Shown here one piece after another: positions 53,339 to 62,289 of a stretch of 64,000 nt of DNA. The notes beneath the pieces are model-generated. The model searched no databases and was not told the origin of the DNA. It saw nothing but the letters and a program-made list of their open reading frames with translations. Each line of letters opens with the position of its first letter. Within the stretch, counting starts at the first letter, position 1. Source of the stretch: Arthrobacter sp. TMP15 (GTDB lineage: Bacteria > Actinomycetota > Actinomycetes > Actinomycetales > Micrococcaceae); the NCBI RefSeq assembly GCF_039529835.1, contig NZ_CP154262.1:2356001-2420000 (forward strand). Direction: 5' to 3'. The translations under genes were made by a program, and so were the position numbers.

Positions 53339-55324
53339 ATGTCCCGCAGCAGTACCGGCGCGCCGATACCCAAGTCAGCCAGAAACCATTACATTGTCCA
53401 CGCCCTTCTCGGCCTGCTGGTGCTGGCACTGATAATGTTCTTCGCCCTCACCACAACAAAAATAGCCACCGGCGCTTCCCAGCTCAACGATGGCACCAAG
53501 CTCACCTCGGAAGGTGCCAACAAGCTCAAGCAGGGTGCCTCTGATCTCGACGTGGGCGCGGCAGCCCTCTCCAAAGGTGCAGCAGCAGCTTCCGAAGGCG
53601 CCACATCCGCCAACACAGGCGCCGGCAAAATTTCCAGCGGAGCAACGGCATTGCGCCAAGGCATCGAGGAAAAGTTGGCCCCCGGCTTGCTCAGCGCAAA
53701 CGAAGGCGCCCAGGCTTTATCCACTGGAGCTGCAAAGACTGCAGCCGACGTCCGCAATAAGCTAGCACCCGGAGTTTTTTCAGTGCACGACGGCGCCAAC
53801 CAGTTGGCAACTGGCGGAACCGAACTCAATGCCGGAGCATCAACCATCGCCGATGGCGTCAAGAACCAGCTGGCCCCGGGCGTATTTGCAGCCAACGCGG
53901 GCGCTGAAGAATTGTTTGCCGGCTCCCAGCAGTTGGAATCCGGCGCTGCTGCATTAGCTGCAGGGGTCACCACGGCACTTGCTCCTGGTATTGGAGCAGT
54001 GGACAAAGGTGCAGGCGCTGCCGCGACCGGAGCAACGACTCTCAATACTGGCGCTCAGCAAATGCGCGCAGGGGCGGCTGCGGCAGCAACCGGCGCAGAG
54101 GCGTTGGGGGCTGGTGCAGCCCAAGCCAACGCAGGCGCACAGCAGGCCAATGCCGGAGCCCAAGGTTTGGCAGCTGGTGCAGCACAGCTGGCTGGCCAAC
54201 GATCCAATGGCACTACACCCGGAGCCGGTATTGCGGCATTAAGCGAAGGAATGACGGCGCTGCTTGCCTACTCGGAGGCCAACCCGGCAGTCCCTGTTGG
54301 CGCGTTGCTAGATAAACTGCGGGCATTGGAGGCAGGGGCTGGCCAGGCCGCGCAAGGCAGCGCCGCACTTAATACTGGCGCCCAGCAGCTCTCCCTCGGA
54401 ACTCAACAGCTTGCCGGCGGCACCGCTCAGCTCTCTGCTGGTCTCAACGGCGTCCCCGATGATCCTGCACAGCCTGGACTTGTAGCTGGCTCAAAGCAAC
54501 TCTCGAATGGAGCAGCTGAAATTTCAAAGGGTACCCAGCAACTAGCCGAGGGAACCACAGCATTGCATGCAGGAACCCAGCAGTTGATGGTTGGAGTTCA
54601 CGGCGTTCCCAACGATCCAGCCCAAACTGGTCTTCTCAGCGCAGTGAACTCCTTGGCAGGAGGATCCAGTGCCCTCGCCGCCGGCACGGGCAAACTCTCC
54701 GAAGGGACAGGAAAAATTGCTGCCGGTTTGACGGGCACTGCTAACAACCCTGGGCTTATTGACGGCACCGCGAAACTTAGCGCTGGCAGCTTGGCACTCT
54801 CAGCAGGAACACAGAAGCTTTCTGCGGGTACTCAGCAACTGGTCTTTGGCATGAACGGCACGCCCGGAGACCCCGAGCGTCCGGGATTGCTGTATGCGAC
54901 AAGGAATTTGGAGTCGGGTACACAGAAACTCTCCAATGGCACACAGGCGCTCAACGAAGGTGTTGCAGGAGTACCGGAGCTCGCTGGATCGGGTCTGCTG
55001 GCCGGGAGCAAGACGCTTAGCGAAGGAGCACAAAAGCTGGCGGTAGGCACTAAGGCACTGGCGGATGGAAACTCCAAGATTGCTGCCGGTTCTTCAGACC
55101 TCTCTGAGGGGGCAACTCTCATGGCCGACGGCGCGGGAACCTTGGCCGAAGGTAACAGCCAAGTGGCTGACGGTACATCCGAGCTGTACACCGGCGTTTC
55201 TGCCGTCACCCCGGCTGGGGCAATCGGCACACCGGCACCCATCCTGGCAATTCTGGGGGCTCTCCTGGTGGGAATCGCATTGGTTCTTGTGCTCCGGCGC
55301 CGCTCTGCAACTCGCGTGGTCTAG
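53339..55324 (+). CDS. Membrane protein built of L-x-x-G heptad repeats
   Basis: The 661-residue protein has an N-terminal membrane helix (YIVHALLGLLVLALIMFFAL), then about 570 residues of repeats of the form xxxLxxGAxxL (ASQLNDGTKLTSEGANKLKQ is the first), and a C-terminal helix (ILAILGALLVGIALVLVL) with the basic tail RRRSATRVV. The X-X-X-L-X-X-G repeat is known from the YhgE/Pip and MMPL-type membrane proteins, where it forms an extended outside domain. Here it stands alone without a transporter body. ATG 53339 follows GAGGA; the longer frame from 53294 is less likely. The outer domain should form a long rod across the wall. Confidence 0.8.
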   Translation: MSRSSTGAPIPKSARNHYIVHALLGLLVLALIMFFALTTTKIATGASQLNDGTKLTSEGANKLKQGASDLDVGAAALSKGAAAASEGATSANTGAGKISSGATALRQGIEEKLAPGLLSANEGAQALSTGAAKTAADVRNKLAPGVFSVHDGANQLATGGTELNAGASTIADGVKNQLAPGVFAANAGAEELFAGSQQLESGAAALAAGVTTALAPGIGAVDKGAGAAATGATTLNTGAQQMRAGAAAAATGAEALGAGAAQANAGAQQANAGAQGLAAGAAQLAGQRSNGTTPGAGIAALSEGMTALLAYSEANPAVPVGALLDKLRALEAGAGQAAQGSAALNTGAQQLSLGTQQLAGGTAQLSAGLNGVPDDPAQPGLVAGSKQLSNGAAEISKGTQQLAEGTTALHAGTQQLMVGVHGVPNDPAQTGLLSAVNSLAGGSSALAAGTGKLSEGTGKIAAGLTGTANNPGLIDGTAKLSAGSLALSAGTQKLSAGTQQLVFGMNGTPGDPERPGLLYATRNLESGTQKLSNGTQALNEGVAGVPELAGSGLLAGSKTLSEGAQKLAVGTKALADGNSKIAAGSSDLSEGATLMADGAGTLAEGNSQVADGTSELYTGVSAVTPAGAIGTPAPILAILGALLVGIALVLVLRRRSATRVV

Positions 55325-55358
55325 ACAGGATCAGGCGCTTTAGAGACGCTCCGGAGAC

Positions 55359-55417
55359 GGAGGCCACCGCTTTTGCATCCCGTCACGTACTGGCGGCAAA
55401 CAAGAGCGGTGGCCTCC
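55359..55417. terminator. Inverted repeat between convergent genes
   Basis: GGAGGCCACCGCT (55359-55371) and AGCGGTGGCCTCC (55405-55417) are a perfect 13-bp pair around 33 bases, and TTTTG/CAAACAA extend it imperfectly. It lies between the heptad-repeat gene and the response regulator and may terminate both. Confidence 0.55.
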
Positions 55418-55440
55418 ACGCCATTGACACCATCCCCTGC

Positions 55441-56178
55441 TCAGTTCCGTGAATCGCGAAACAGCAGGGCCGCCTGCACCCTGTTATCCAGTTCCAGTTT
55501 GGTCAGAATTCGCGACATATGGGTTTTTACTGTCCCCTCGCTGAGAAAGAGGAATTGCCCAATTCCAACATTGCTCATACCCTGTGCAACGGCGTCCAGC
55601 ACCTCCGCCTCCCGCGCTGTCAGCAGCTTCAACCGCGCCACAGCAGCATTTGATTTCGCCGCCGCAGCCCTCTCCCTGGTCCGCTCAATCAACCGCCTTG
55701 TCACTGTTGGTGCCAACATGCCTTCCCCCGCAGCTACGGCACGAATAGCCTGAAAAAGCCGCTCCGGATCTGTGTCCTTAAGCAAAAAACCCGCCGCGCC
55801 AGCCTCCAACGCAGCAAAGACATGCTGGTCAAGATCAAAAGTTGTCAGTACCAACACCCGAGGCGGGTTTGGCAGAGCACACAGCTCCAGCGTCGCGGCG
55901 ATACCGTCGCCCCCTGGCATCCTCACGTCCATCAGTACGACGTCGGCACGTTGGGTTTGCGCGCACCGCACCGCTTGCGGTCCGCTGGCGGCCTCGCCCA
56001 CCACCTTCATATCTGTTCGGGTTTTAACCATTGTTACCAGCGCTGCCCGCACCAGCTGTTCATCGTCAACGACAATGACACGGATGGGCGAGGCGGTATC
56101 GAACCGATTTAGCTCTGCAGTCTCCGCGTTGGAACCGGTGTGCTCTGCCTGATCGGGAAGGGCTCGTGAACTGGTCAT
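55441..56178 (-). CDS. NarL/LuxR-type response regulator
   Basis: The 245-residue protein has a receiver domain (IRVIVVDDEQLVRAAL; phospho-acceptor Asp84 in VVLMDVRMPGGDG) and a C-terminal LuxR-type HTH (LTAREAEVLDAVAQGMSNVG; LFLSEGTVKTHMSRIL). It overlaps the kinase gene by 4 bases (ATGA), so the pair is coupled. The heptad-repeat gene next door is a possible target by position only. Confidence 0.92.
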   Translation of the reverse strand: MTSSRALPDQAEHTGSNAETAELNRFDTASPIRVIVVDDEQLVRAALVTMVKTRTDMKVVGEAASGPQAVRCAQTQRADVVLMDVRMPGGDGIAATLELCALPNPPRVLVLTTFDLDQHVFAALEAGAAGFLLKDTDPERLFQAIRAVAAGEGMLAPTVTRRLIERTRERAAAAKSNAAVARLKLLTAREAEVLDAVAQGMSNVGIGQFLFLSEGTVKTHMSRILTKLELDNRVQAALLFRDSRN

Positions 56179-57512
56179 GAAGTAGCGCCGTTCCTTCTAA
56201 GGAGTTGTACCGGGATACTGGCCTGCAACTGAAATCCGGAATCACTGGGCCCGTGCTGAAGAATTCCGTTCAAGACTTTGATGCGTTCGCCCAGACCAAT
56301 CAGTCCCGTCCCAGCCCCCACGGCTGGTTCGTTGCTGATCCCGTGCCCATTGGAAACGACTATCCGCAGCTGATGCGCTTCCATCGTCGGCGTCTGTGCG
56401 CTTAGAAGTTCCACGCTTAGAAGTTCCACGCGAACAACAGCCTCTGTCTCTGGGGCATGACGGGCCACATTGGTGATCCCCTCCTGCACAACCCTGTACG
56501 CGGCCCTGCTCACGGCATCGGGGATGTCACCAAAAGTTTCCAGGTTCGTGGAGTAGTCAATGGCCACGCCGGCTTGGCGCCACTGGCTAACCAAACCACC
56601 AATTTCTTCCAGGCCCGGGGGCGCCGTGCGGTCCAAGGCCGTGGGATGAGAAACAACGCTGGGTGATATTCCCACAAGGCCGCAGCTGTCCGCCGCCACG
56701 CTACCGGCAACATGCTGGCGCCATTGCGCAGATATTACAGAACTGCCGGAAATGCCATCCTCATGCAGCACCCCCAACACGTCACGGAGTTCACCCAATG
56801 CAGCATGGGCCGTCTCGCGAATCAGTTTGGCCGCTTGGAGCGTCTGCGTGTCAGGTGCAGCAACCTGCAGGGCAGCTGCCTGGACTGCCACCAGGGACAT
56901 CCGGTGCGCCAAAGTATCGTGCATTTCCCGGGCAATGCGGTGACGCTCACCCAGCTTGCTTTGTTCGGAGTCAGCGCTGCGCTGCGCCTCGGAGCGTTCG
57001 GCCCGCTCCTGCAGTGTGGCTAGCTGCGCCTGAAGCAACCGAGCACGTTGGCCACGGTAGGCTCCCCAGACGGCAATGGCACCGAGCAGGAGAACAAGGA
57101 ATAGAGCGTTGGGCCACGCCAATGGTTCGATCCCAACAACAGCTTCGGCGCCTACGCTCACAGCAATGACCCCGGCAACCGGCCAAGAGAATCGACGCTT
57201 CGCCAACAAAAATAGTGCCACAACGAACGCCAGACCACTAAAGGAAAGAGAGCCCAGCAAAGCCGTCACAACAGCCGTTGTCTTGGGGAAACGGTGCCTG
57301 CCAATCAACACCAGCGCACCAACCGGGGCTAGAAGAAGGGCAACTCCAAACCTGGCCCACTCCATCCCGGAAATCTCCGGCTCAGGAATTAGCCCGGTGT
57401 CCAAGTCCAGCCCAACCGAAACTATTGACAGCAGTATGTCCACAGCGGCCACAGAGATGACCAACAGCACGGTGCGCCACACACTCCCTGACGGGAGCAT
57501 TCTTATTTTCAT
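56175..57512 (-). CDS. HisKA_3-type sensor histidine kinase
   Basis: The 445-residue protein has four or five membrane helices in its first 150 residues with no large outside domain. The dimerisation helix ERHRIAREMHDTLAHRMSL contains the phospho-acceptor His198. The ATPase domain ends GTGLIGLGERIKVLNGIL. A 15-bp tandem duplication (56402-56431) encodes VELLSVELLS in the ATPase domain. It partners the NarL-type regulator encoded just downstream. The signal is unknown; such short-loop kinases often sense envelope stress. Confidence 0.9.
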   Translation of the reverse strand: MKIRMLPSGSVWRTVLLVISVAAVDILLSIVSVGLDLDTGLIPEPEISGMEWARFGVALLLAPVGALVLIGRHRFPKTTAVVTALLGSLSFSGLAFVVALFLLAKRRFSWPVAGVIAVSVGAEAVVGIEPLAWPNALFLVLLLGAIAVWGAYRGQRARLLQAQLATLQERAERSEAQRSADSEQSKLGERHRIAREMHDTLAHRMSLVAVQAAALQVAAPDTQTLQAAKLIRETAHAALGELRDVLGVLHEDGISGSSVISAQWRQHVAGSVAADSCGLVGISPSVVSHPTALDRTAPPGLEEIGGLVSQWRQAGVAIDYSTNLETFGDIPDAVSRAAYRVVQEGITNVARHAPETEAVVRVELLSVELLSAQTPTMEAHQLRIVVSNGHGISNEPAVGAGTGLIGLGERIKVLNGILQHGPSDSGFQLQASIPVQLLRRNGATS

Positions 57513-57579
57513 ACTCTTAGCCTATGAGCCCGTTCCCTATTGGCGCATCCAACTAAAGTACTCGGCTGCCAAGTACCTA

Positions 57580-57804
57580 CTATTTGCCCGCTCGTGACTT
57601 CAACCAATTCCGCAGCTTCAAAACCAAGCTGACAGCGGCCAGAGCCACGGCGATAACAATGAGGATTTCGGCCACCAGTTGTGGACCATTGCTCAGATGG
57701 ATGACCCGGGCTACCACGCCGCACACTGCTGCTACTGCAAAGAACCAGCCAGCAACAGGCTTGGGCGGCCGGTTCTTAAGACGCCGCCGTGCTGCCTCGT
57801 TCAT
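57580..57804 (-). CDS. Small two-helix membrane protein
   Basis: From ATG 57804 the protein has 74 residues: a basic N-terminus (NEAARRRLKNRPPK), two helices (GWFFAVAAVCGVVARVIHL; LVAEILIVIAVALAAVSLVL) and a basic tail. The frame is open to 57981, but the upstream part is low in hydrophobic order and overlaps the next gene. No family is recognised. It lies 67 bases upstream of the kinase gene. Confidence 0.55.
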   Translation of the reverse strand: MNEAARRRLKNRPPKPVAGWFFAVAAVCGVVARVIHLSNGPQLVAEILIVIAVALAAVSLVLKLRNWLKSRAGK

Positions 57805-57895
57805 CGCCTGACCCAAGCCCCGCCCAAAGACACGCTGGCCCCTCAACTCAGGCTCCGGCGCAGTGCATGAAGCAAAGCCGCCGCCAAAAAAACCG

Positions 57896-58672
57896 TCAGC
57901 GGCGCACCACCGGGTTGGAGAGGCGGCCGATGCCTTCGATCTCAACGTCGAAGCGGTCGCCTTCGGTGAGTAGATCCACACCTGCCGGGGTGCCGGTCAT
58001 GATGACGTCGCCGGGCAGAAGTGTGAACGCATGGGAGACGATCGAGACAAGTTCGCGCACGCTGCGAACCATCTGATTGGTGTTGCCGTCCTGGCGAAGG
58101 TCGCCGTTGAGCCAGCCTTTGATGCTGAGCTCGTCAGGATCAAGGTTGGTTTCGATCCACGGGCCCAGCGGCGCGGAGGTGTCAAAGCCCTTGGCCCGGG
58201 CCCACTGGCCGTCGCCTTTTTGGACGTCGCGGGCGGTGAGGTCGTTACCGCAGGTGTAGCCAAAGATGACCTCGTCAACACGTGATTCCGGGACATCCTT
58301 ACATATGCGGCCAATGACGACGCACAGCTCAGCTTCGTAAGAGATTTCCTCGGAAAACTCGGGCAAGACGATGGGTTCGTTGGGGCCTACAACGCTGGTG
58401 TTGGGCTTGAGGAACAGCAGCGGGTTTTCCGGGACTTCATTGCCCAGCTCGCGAGCGTGTTCGGCGAAGTTGCGGCCCACACCTATCACCTTGCTTCGCG
58501 GAATGATGGGCGCCACCAGACGCACATCATCCAGCGGGTATTTGATGGTGGTTCGCTCCACACCGTTGAAGAAGGGATCTCCTTTGATAACAGTGACTAT
58601 TTCACTGCCGGTTTCCCCTTCTACAATGCCGTACATGGGATCATTATCTGCAACAAAACGGGCTATACGCAT
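57896..58672 (-). CDS. Fumarylacetoacetate hydrolase-family protein
   Basis: The 258-residue protein has KVIGVGRNFAEHARELG, the metal-binding ISYEAELCVVIGR and NDLTARDVQ, and LLPGDVIMTGTPAGV at the end. FAH-family enzymes of this length are metal-dependent 2-hydroxyhepta-2,4-diene-1,7-dioate isomerases/hydrolases or oxaloacetate/acylpyruvate decarboxylases. The exact substrate is not clear. Position near gltX is common in Arthrobacter relatives, from memory. Confidence 0.88.
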   Translation of the reverse strand: MRIARFVADNDPMYGIVEGETGSEIVTVIKGDPFFNGVERTTIKYPLDDVRLVAPIIPRSKVIGVGRNFAEHARELGNEVPENPLLFLKPNTSVVGPNEPIVLPEFSEEISYEAELCVVIGRICKDVPESRVDEVIFGYTCGNDLTARDVQKGDGQWARAKGFDTSAPLGPWIETNLDPDELSIKGWLNGDLRQDGNTNQMVRSVRELVSIVSHAFTLLPGDVIMTGTPAGVDLLTEGDRFDVEIEGIGRLSNPVVRR

Positions 58673-58710
58673 GAGATCAACTCTAGCGTCAAAGTTCTCA
58701 CTTCTGGCAG

Positions 58711-59544
58711 TTACCCATTGGTACGGCTATCAGCGTCAGACTCATTTCGCTTCTCTTTGACCAGCTCTTTGCTTCGCACCAGTCGTAGCGCCGTCACCAG
58801 CAACACTCCCCCGGCCATGTTAAACAGCACCGTGTACCAGAACCAGCTCAGCCACTCTAAATAGCCGAAAGGGGCTCCTGCCTGGATGGCTCCAAAAATG
58901 ATGAGCGAGTCAAGTATCGAGTGGAAAAGCGGAAGACCGGCCAGCAGGAAAGCCGCACCCATGGCGGCCACAATTTTTGCTGGCATGGAGTCTGTACCGT
59001 GCTGCATCCGTGTCATCAGCGTGATGGTGCTGCCGCCGAGTATGGCTAGCGCGGCAGTCTGCACAGACAACGGCGCCAAGGCGTATTGAGAAGCCGATTC
59101 CACCACTGTTGCCCGCCATTCCGGGAACGCCTGCATCACCAGCCACATGATGATCCAGCCACCTGCCAGGTTGGCAACCAGCGTGCCGCCCCACAGCTTC
59201 AGCAGCTGTCCCATGCGCGCCTCTTTGGCAGCCACAGCAGCCAGCGGAACCAGAAAACCCTCCGTGAACAATTCGCTCTTAGCCAAAAGCAGTGCAATAA
59301 ACCCGATACCAAACGCCAGCCCAGCCAAGAGCTTATTTCCGGTGGCGTGTTCCACCGCCAGATAGGCCATCACTCCCAGCCCTACTTCAATTCCACCAAA
59401 CAATCCAGTAACTAATACCGAGGACCAGGTTCTGTGGAGGCGTTGAGCGCCTTCCTCAACGATGCGCTCAAAGGAGGTTTCCAGTTCTTCCTCCACGGGG
59501 GCTTCATTATCGCCAAGTTCGCGTCTGCGCTGCTCATCGCCCAT
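58711..59544 (-). CDS. Formate/nitrite transporter (FNT) family protein
   Basis: The 277-residue protein has six hydrophobic segments in the FNT order, with LLAKSELFTEGFLVPLAAV, MQHGTDSMPAKIVAAMGAAF and PFGYLEWLSWFWYTVLFNMAGG. The charged N-terminus (MGDEQRRRELGDNEAP) resembles the YfdC-like branch rather than FocA or NirC. It should form a pentameric channel for small monovalent anions. The substrate is not known. Confidence 0.85.
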   Translation of the reverse strand: MGDEQRRRELGDNEAPVEEELETSFERIVEEGAQRLHRTWSSVLVTGLFGGIEVGLGVMAYLAVEHATGNKLLAGLAFGIGFIALLLAKSELFTEGFLVPLAAVAAKEARMGQLLKLWGGTLVANLAGGWIIMWLVMQAFPEWRATVVESASQYALAPLSVQTAALAILGGSTITLMTRMQHGTDSMPAKIVAAMGAAFLLAGLPLFHSILDSLIIFGAIQAGAPFGYLEWLSWFWYTVLFNMAGGVLLVTALRLVRSKELVKEKRNESDADSRTNG

Positions 59545-59713
59545 CAGTTCCTCCTCCTAGCGCCAACCGTGTGGTGGCGCGTCACTGCTTGTCTCTGAAT
59601 GGTATGCCCGCATTCGCGCCAGTGGCACGCGAGTCAAAAAGAACTCGCCGGAGCAGCCTCTGTCACTGCGGCCAGTTGGACAACCCCCCAGGGTTCTCTG
59701 AGACCATCGAGGA

Positions 59714-60841
59714 ATGGATCAACTCGAAGTGACGATAAAACCCATTCTGGCCGTTCTTGGCGCCATAGTGGCTGCGCTAGTGCTGACTTTCCTCTTGCGA
59801 GTGATTGCCAATCATGCGTTTCGGAAGGTTCCTGACTTTAAACGCCGCTCCGCACCGGCTAAAGCTCCGGTTTTGGTGGTCCTGCTTTGTATAGGGGTGC
59901 GCATAGCTTTGGCGAGCACAGTAGCCAATCAACCGTGGTTTCATCCGGTGGACTTTGCCCTGATGGTTGCCTTCATTGTGGCTCTATGCTGGTTGGCTTT
60001 GGCAGCATTTTCCGTGGCAGAACGGTTGATTCTGCGCCAGTTCACAGGGCGGGTCAAGGACAGTAGACGTCGGCGCAGGCTCACCACCCAGATCAGTTTG
60101 GGCAGACGCATCCTCAGCGCGCTGGTCATCACTTTGGCGGTGGCCGGGTTGTTACTGACCATTCCCGAGGTAAGAGCACTGGGCACAGGGATCCTGGCTT
60201 CCGCCGGGCTGATCTCCATAGTTGCTGGCTTGGCCGTCCAAAGCTCACTCTCCAACGTTTTTGCCGGAGTTCAGCTTGCCTTCACCGACGCCCTCCGTAT
60301 TGATGACGTGGTGGTGGTCGAAGGGCTGTGGGGCCTGGTCGAGGAAATCACCATGACCTATGTAGTGGTTCGTGTATGGGATGAACGCATGCTAATTCTG
60401 CCCTCCACTTACTTCACCAGCACTCCCTTTGAAAATTGGACAAGGAATAGCCCCAAAATTAAGGGCACCGTGGAGTTCGACGTCGATTGGCGGGCTCCGG
60501 TGGGCCAGCTGCGGGCGCACTTGCATGAAACACTTGAGGGCACGCCCTTGTGGGATGGTCGCACCGGCAAACTGGAAGTCACAGATACTGTCAATGGACT
60601 GGTCCGTCTCCGGGTGGTGGTGAGCGCCGAGGATAGCGATGACCTGTGGGATCTACGCTGCTTGGTCCGCGAATCCATGCTCTCTCATATCCAGCGCCTG
60701 CAAACTGTATCGATCCCGCGTCAGCGCTGGGAACAGGCCTCAGAGAATGTAGACACAGCAGCAGCTAAGGCCGGCTCTGGCATCATTGCGGATCTGGTAA
60801 ATGAGGCTACGGTGCCAAACTCAACGACTACGAGGAAGTAG
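59714..60841 (+). CDS. MscS-family mechanosensitive channel
   Basis: The 375-residue protein has four membrane helices and the MscS pore region GLAVQSSLSNVFAGVQLAFT followed by the beta domain IDDVVVVEGLWGLVEEITM and YFTSTPFENWTR. It should open on membrane tension to protect against osmotic downshift. ATG 59714 follows GAGG. Confidence 0.9.
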   Translation: MDQLEVTIKPILAVLGAIVAALVLTFLLRVIANHAFRKVPDFKRRSAPAKAPVLVVLLCIGVRIALASTVANQPWFHPVDFALMVAFIVALCWLALAAFSVAERLILRQFTGRVKDSRRRRRLTTQISLGRRILSALVITLAVAGLLLTIPEVRALGTGILASAGLISIVAGLAVQSSLSNVFAGVQLAFTDALRIDDVVVVEGLWGLVEEITMTYVVVRVWDERMLILPSTYFTSTPFENWTRNSPKIKGTVEFDVDWRAPVGQLRAHLHETLEGTPLWDGRTGKLEVTDTVNGLVRLRVVVSAEDSDDLWDLRCLVRESMLSHIQRLQTVSIPRQRWEQASENVDTAAAKAGSGIIADLVNEATVPNSTTTRK

Positions 60842-60871
60842 TCTCTGTACCAACCAAGCAGAAATAATAAA

Positions 60872-60926
60872 CGCGCTGCTCACGGACTCCACATTGGCAG
60901 TCCACGAGCAGCGCGCTTATTTTTTG
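60872..60926 (+). terminator. Terminator after the mscS-like gene
   Basis: CGCGCTGCTC (60872-60881) pairs with GAGCAGCGCG (60906-60915), with an inner GGACT/AGTCC pair, followed by CTTATTTTTTG. It also lies just past the end of ilvE on the other strand and is preceded by AATAATAAA, so it may act in both directions. Confidence 0.8.
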
Positions 60927-60979
60927 TTCGCTCACTGGCTGGTCCAGAAGCAATCAGGCCCAGCCCTCGGAAGAGAAGA

Positions 60980-62092
60980 TTAGACCAGACGGGTCAGCCA
61001 GCCGTGCAAGTCCTCAACTACGCCTGTTTGAATGCCCACCAGCTGCTCGCGAATGGCTGCAGTAACCTCGCCTATGCCAACTGCGGGGGAAGCGATGGGG
61101 CCCTCCGCCGTCTTCAATTCGCCAATCGGAGTGATAACAGCAGCTGTGCCGCAGGCAAAGACCTCGGTGATATCCCCTGCCGCCACGCCGGACCGCCATT
61201 CATCGATGGTGATCTTGCGCTCTTGGACCTGCATGCCTCGATCGGCGGCAAGCTGCATCACGGATGAACGGGTAATCCCGTGCAGAATGTGGCCGTTGAG
61301 TTCGGGGGTGACAAGTGTGCCGTCCTTGAACACGAAGAAGATGTTCATGCCGCCAAGTTCTTCCACGGCGTTGTCATTGTTCGGATCAAGGAACAGGACC
61401 TGCTTGCAACCGTTGGCCTCGGCCTCCATTTGCGCCGCAAGTGAGGCGGCGTAGTTGCCACCGCACTTTGCCTCGCCTGTGCCACCTTCGCCGGCACGGG
61501 CAAAGGTAGTGGTAAGCCAGATTGAAATCGGTTTCAGTTCTCCACCGAAGTAGTTGCCCGCCGGGGATGCAATAACGCGGTAGGAGACCTCCCGCGCGGG
61601 TCGAACCCCTAAGAACGCCTCGGTGGCAATCATGAACGGGCGCAGGTACAGGGCATCACCATCGTTGGTGGGCACCCATTCCTGATCAATTCTCACCAGC
61701 TGGCGCAGTGACTCCAAGAAGGTCTCCACCGGCAGCTCCGGGAGCGCCACTCGGCGTGCTGAAGCGTTCAACCGGGCGGCATTGGCTTCGGGACGGAAGG
61801 TCCAGATGGAACCGTCTGCGTGCCTGTAGGCCTTCATACCTTCGAAGATTTCCTGGCCGTAGTGCAACACTGCAGAAGCCGGATCCATGGCAATGGGACC
61901 ATAGGGTTCAATTCGGGCATTGCTCCAGCCACCGGCACCCTTGGCATCAACCTTATAATCAACCACTGCCGTGTGATCAGTGAAGTAATCGCCAAAGCCG
62001 GGGTTGGCCAAAATGGCCTCACGCTCCGCGCTGCTCTTAGGGCTTTCATTGCGCTGCTGAGAAAAGGAATGCTCATTGGCGATCTGGGTCAT
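60980..62092 (-). CDS. ilvE: Branched-chain amino-acid aminotransferase
   Basis: The 370-residue protein is a class IV PLP aminotransferase. It has EIFEGMKAYRHADGSIWTF, the PLP-lysine region GEAKCGGNYAASLAAQ and the late AVITPIGEL. It makes leucine, isoleucine and valine from their 2-oxo acids. It is 197 bases downstream of leuB on the same strand. Confidence 0.95.
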   Translation of the reverse strand: MTQIANEHSFSQQRNESPKSSAEREAILANPGFGDYFTDHTAVVDYKVDAKGAGGWSNARIEPYGPIAMDPASAVLHYGQEIFEGMKAYRHADGSIWTFRPEANAARLNASARRVALPELPVETFLESLRQLVRIDQEWVPTNDGDALYLRPFMIATEAFLGVRPAREVSYRVIASPAGNYFGGELKPISIWLTTTFARAGEGGTGEAKCGGNYAASLAAQMEAEANGCKQVLFLDPNNDNAVEELGGMNIFFVFKDGTLVTPELNGHILHGITRSSVMQLAADRGMQVQERKITIDEWRSGVAAGDITEVFACGTAAVITPIGELKTAEGPIASPAVGIGEVTAAIREQLVGIQTGVVEDLHGWLTRLV

Positions 62093-62289
62093 GCTTCCTC
62101 CACATGGTTGTGCCCGCCATCGGTAGTTCCAGCTTGAGGCGGAGTTCGGTACTTTTTTGGCGGATCCGACACTCCCGGACCCGCACTGTGAAACTACCTC
62201 AACTGTAGTACCTACCCGGCGTGCTGTGACCCACTGCGCGTACTAGATTCATGTGCTGGCCAGTGGCAAGGCGCAGAAGTACGACGCCG

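Noticed and set aside
53389-54045. Minus-strand frame of 218 residues rich in Ala/Pro
   Set aside because: It mirrors the heptad-repeat gene; open antisense frames are expected from its biased codons.
57805-57981. Longer N-terminus for the small membrane protein
   Set aside because: The extra residues look non-native and overlap the FAH-family gene by 86 bases; the ATG at 57804 fits the membrane protein better.
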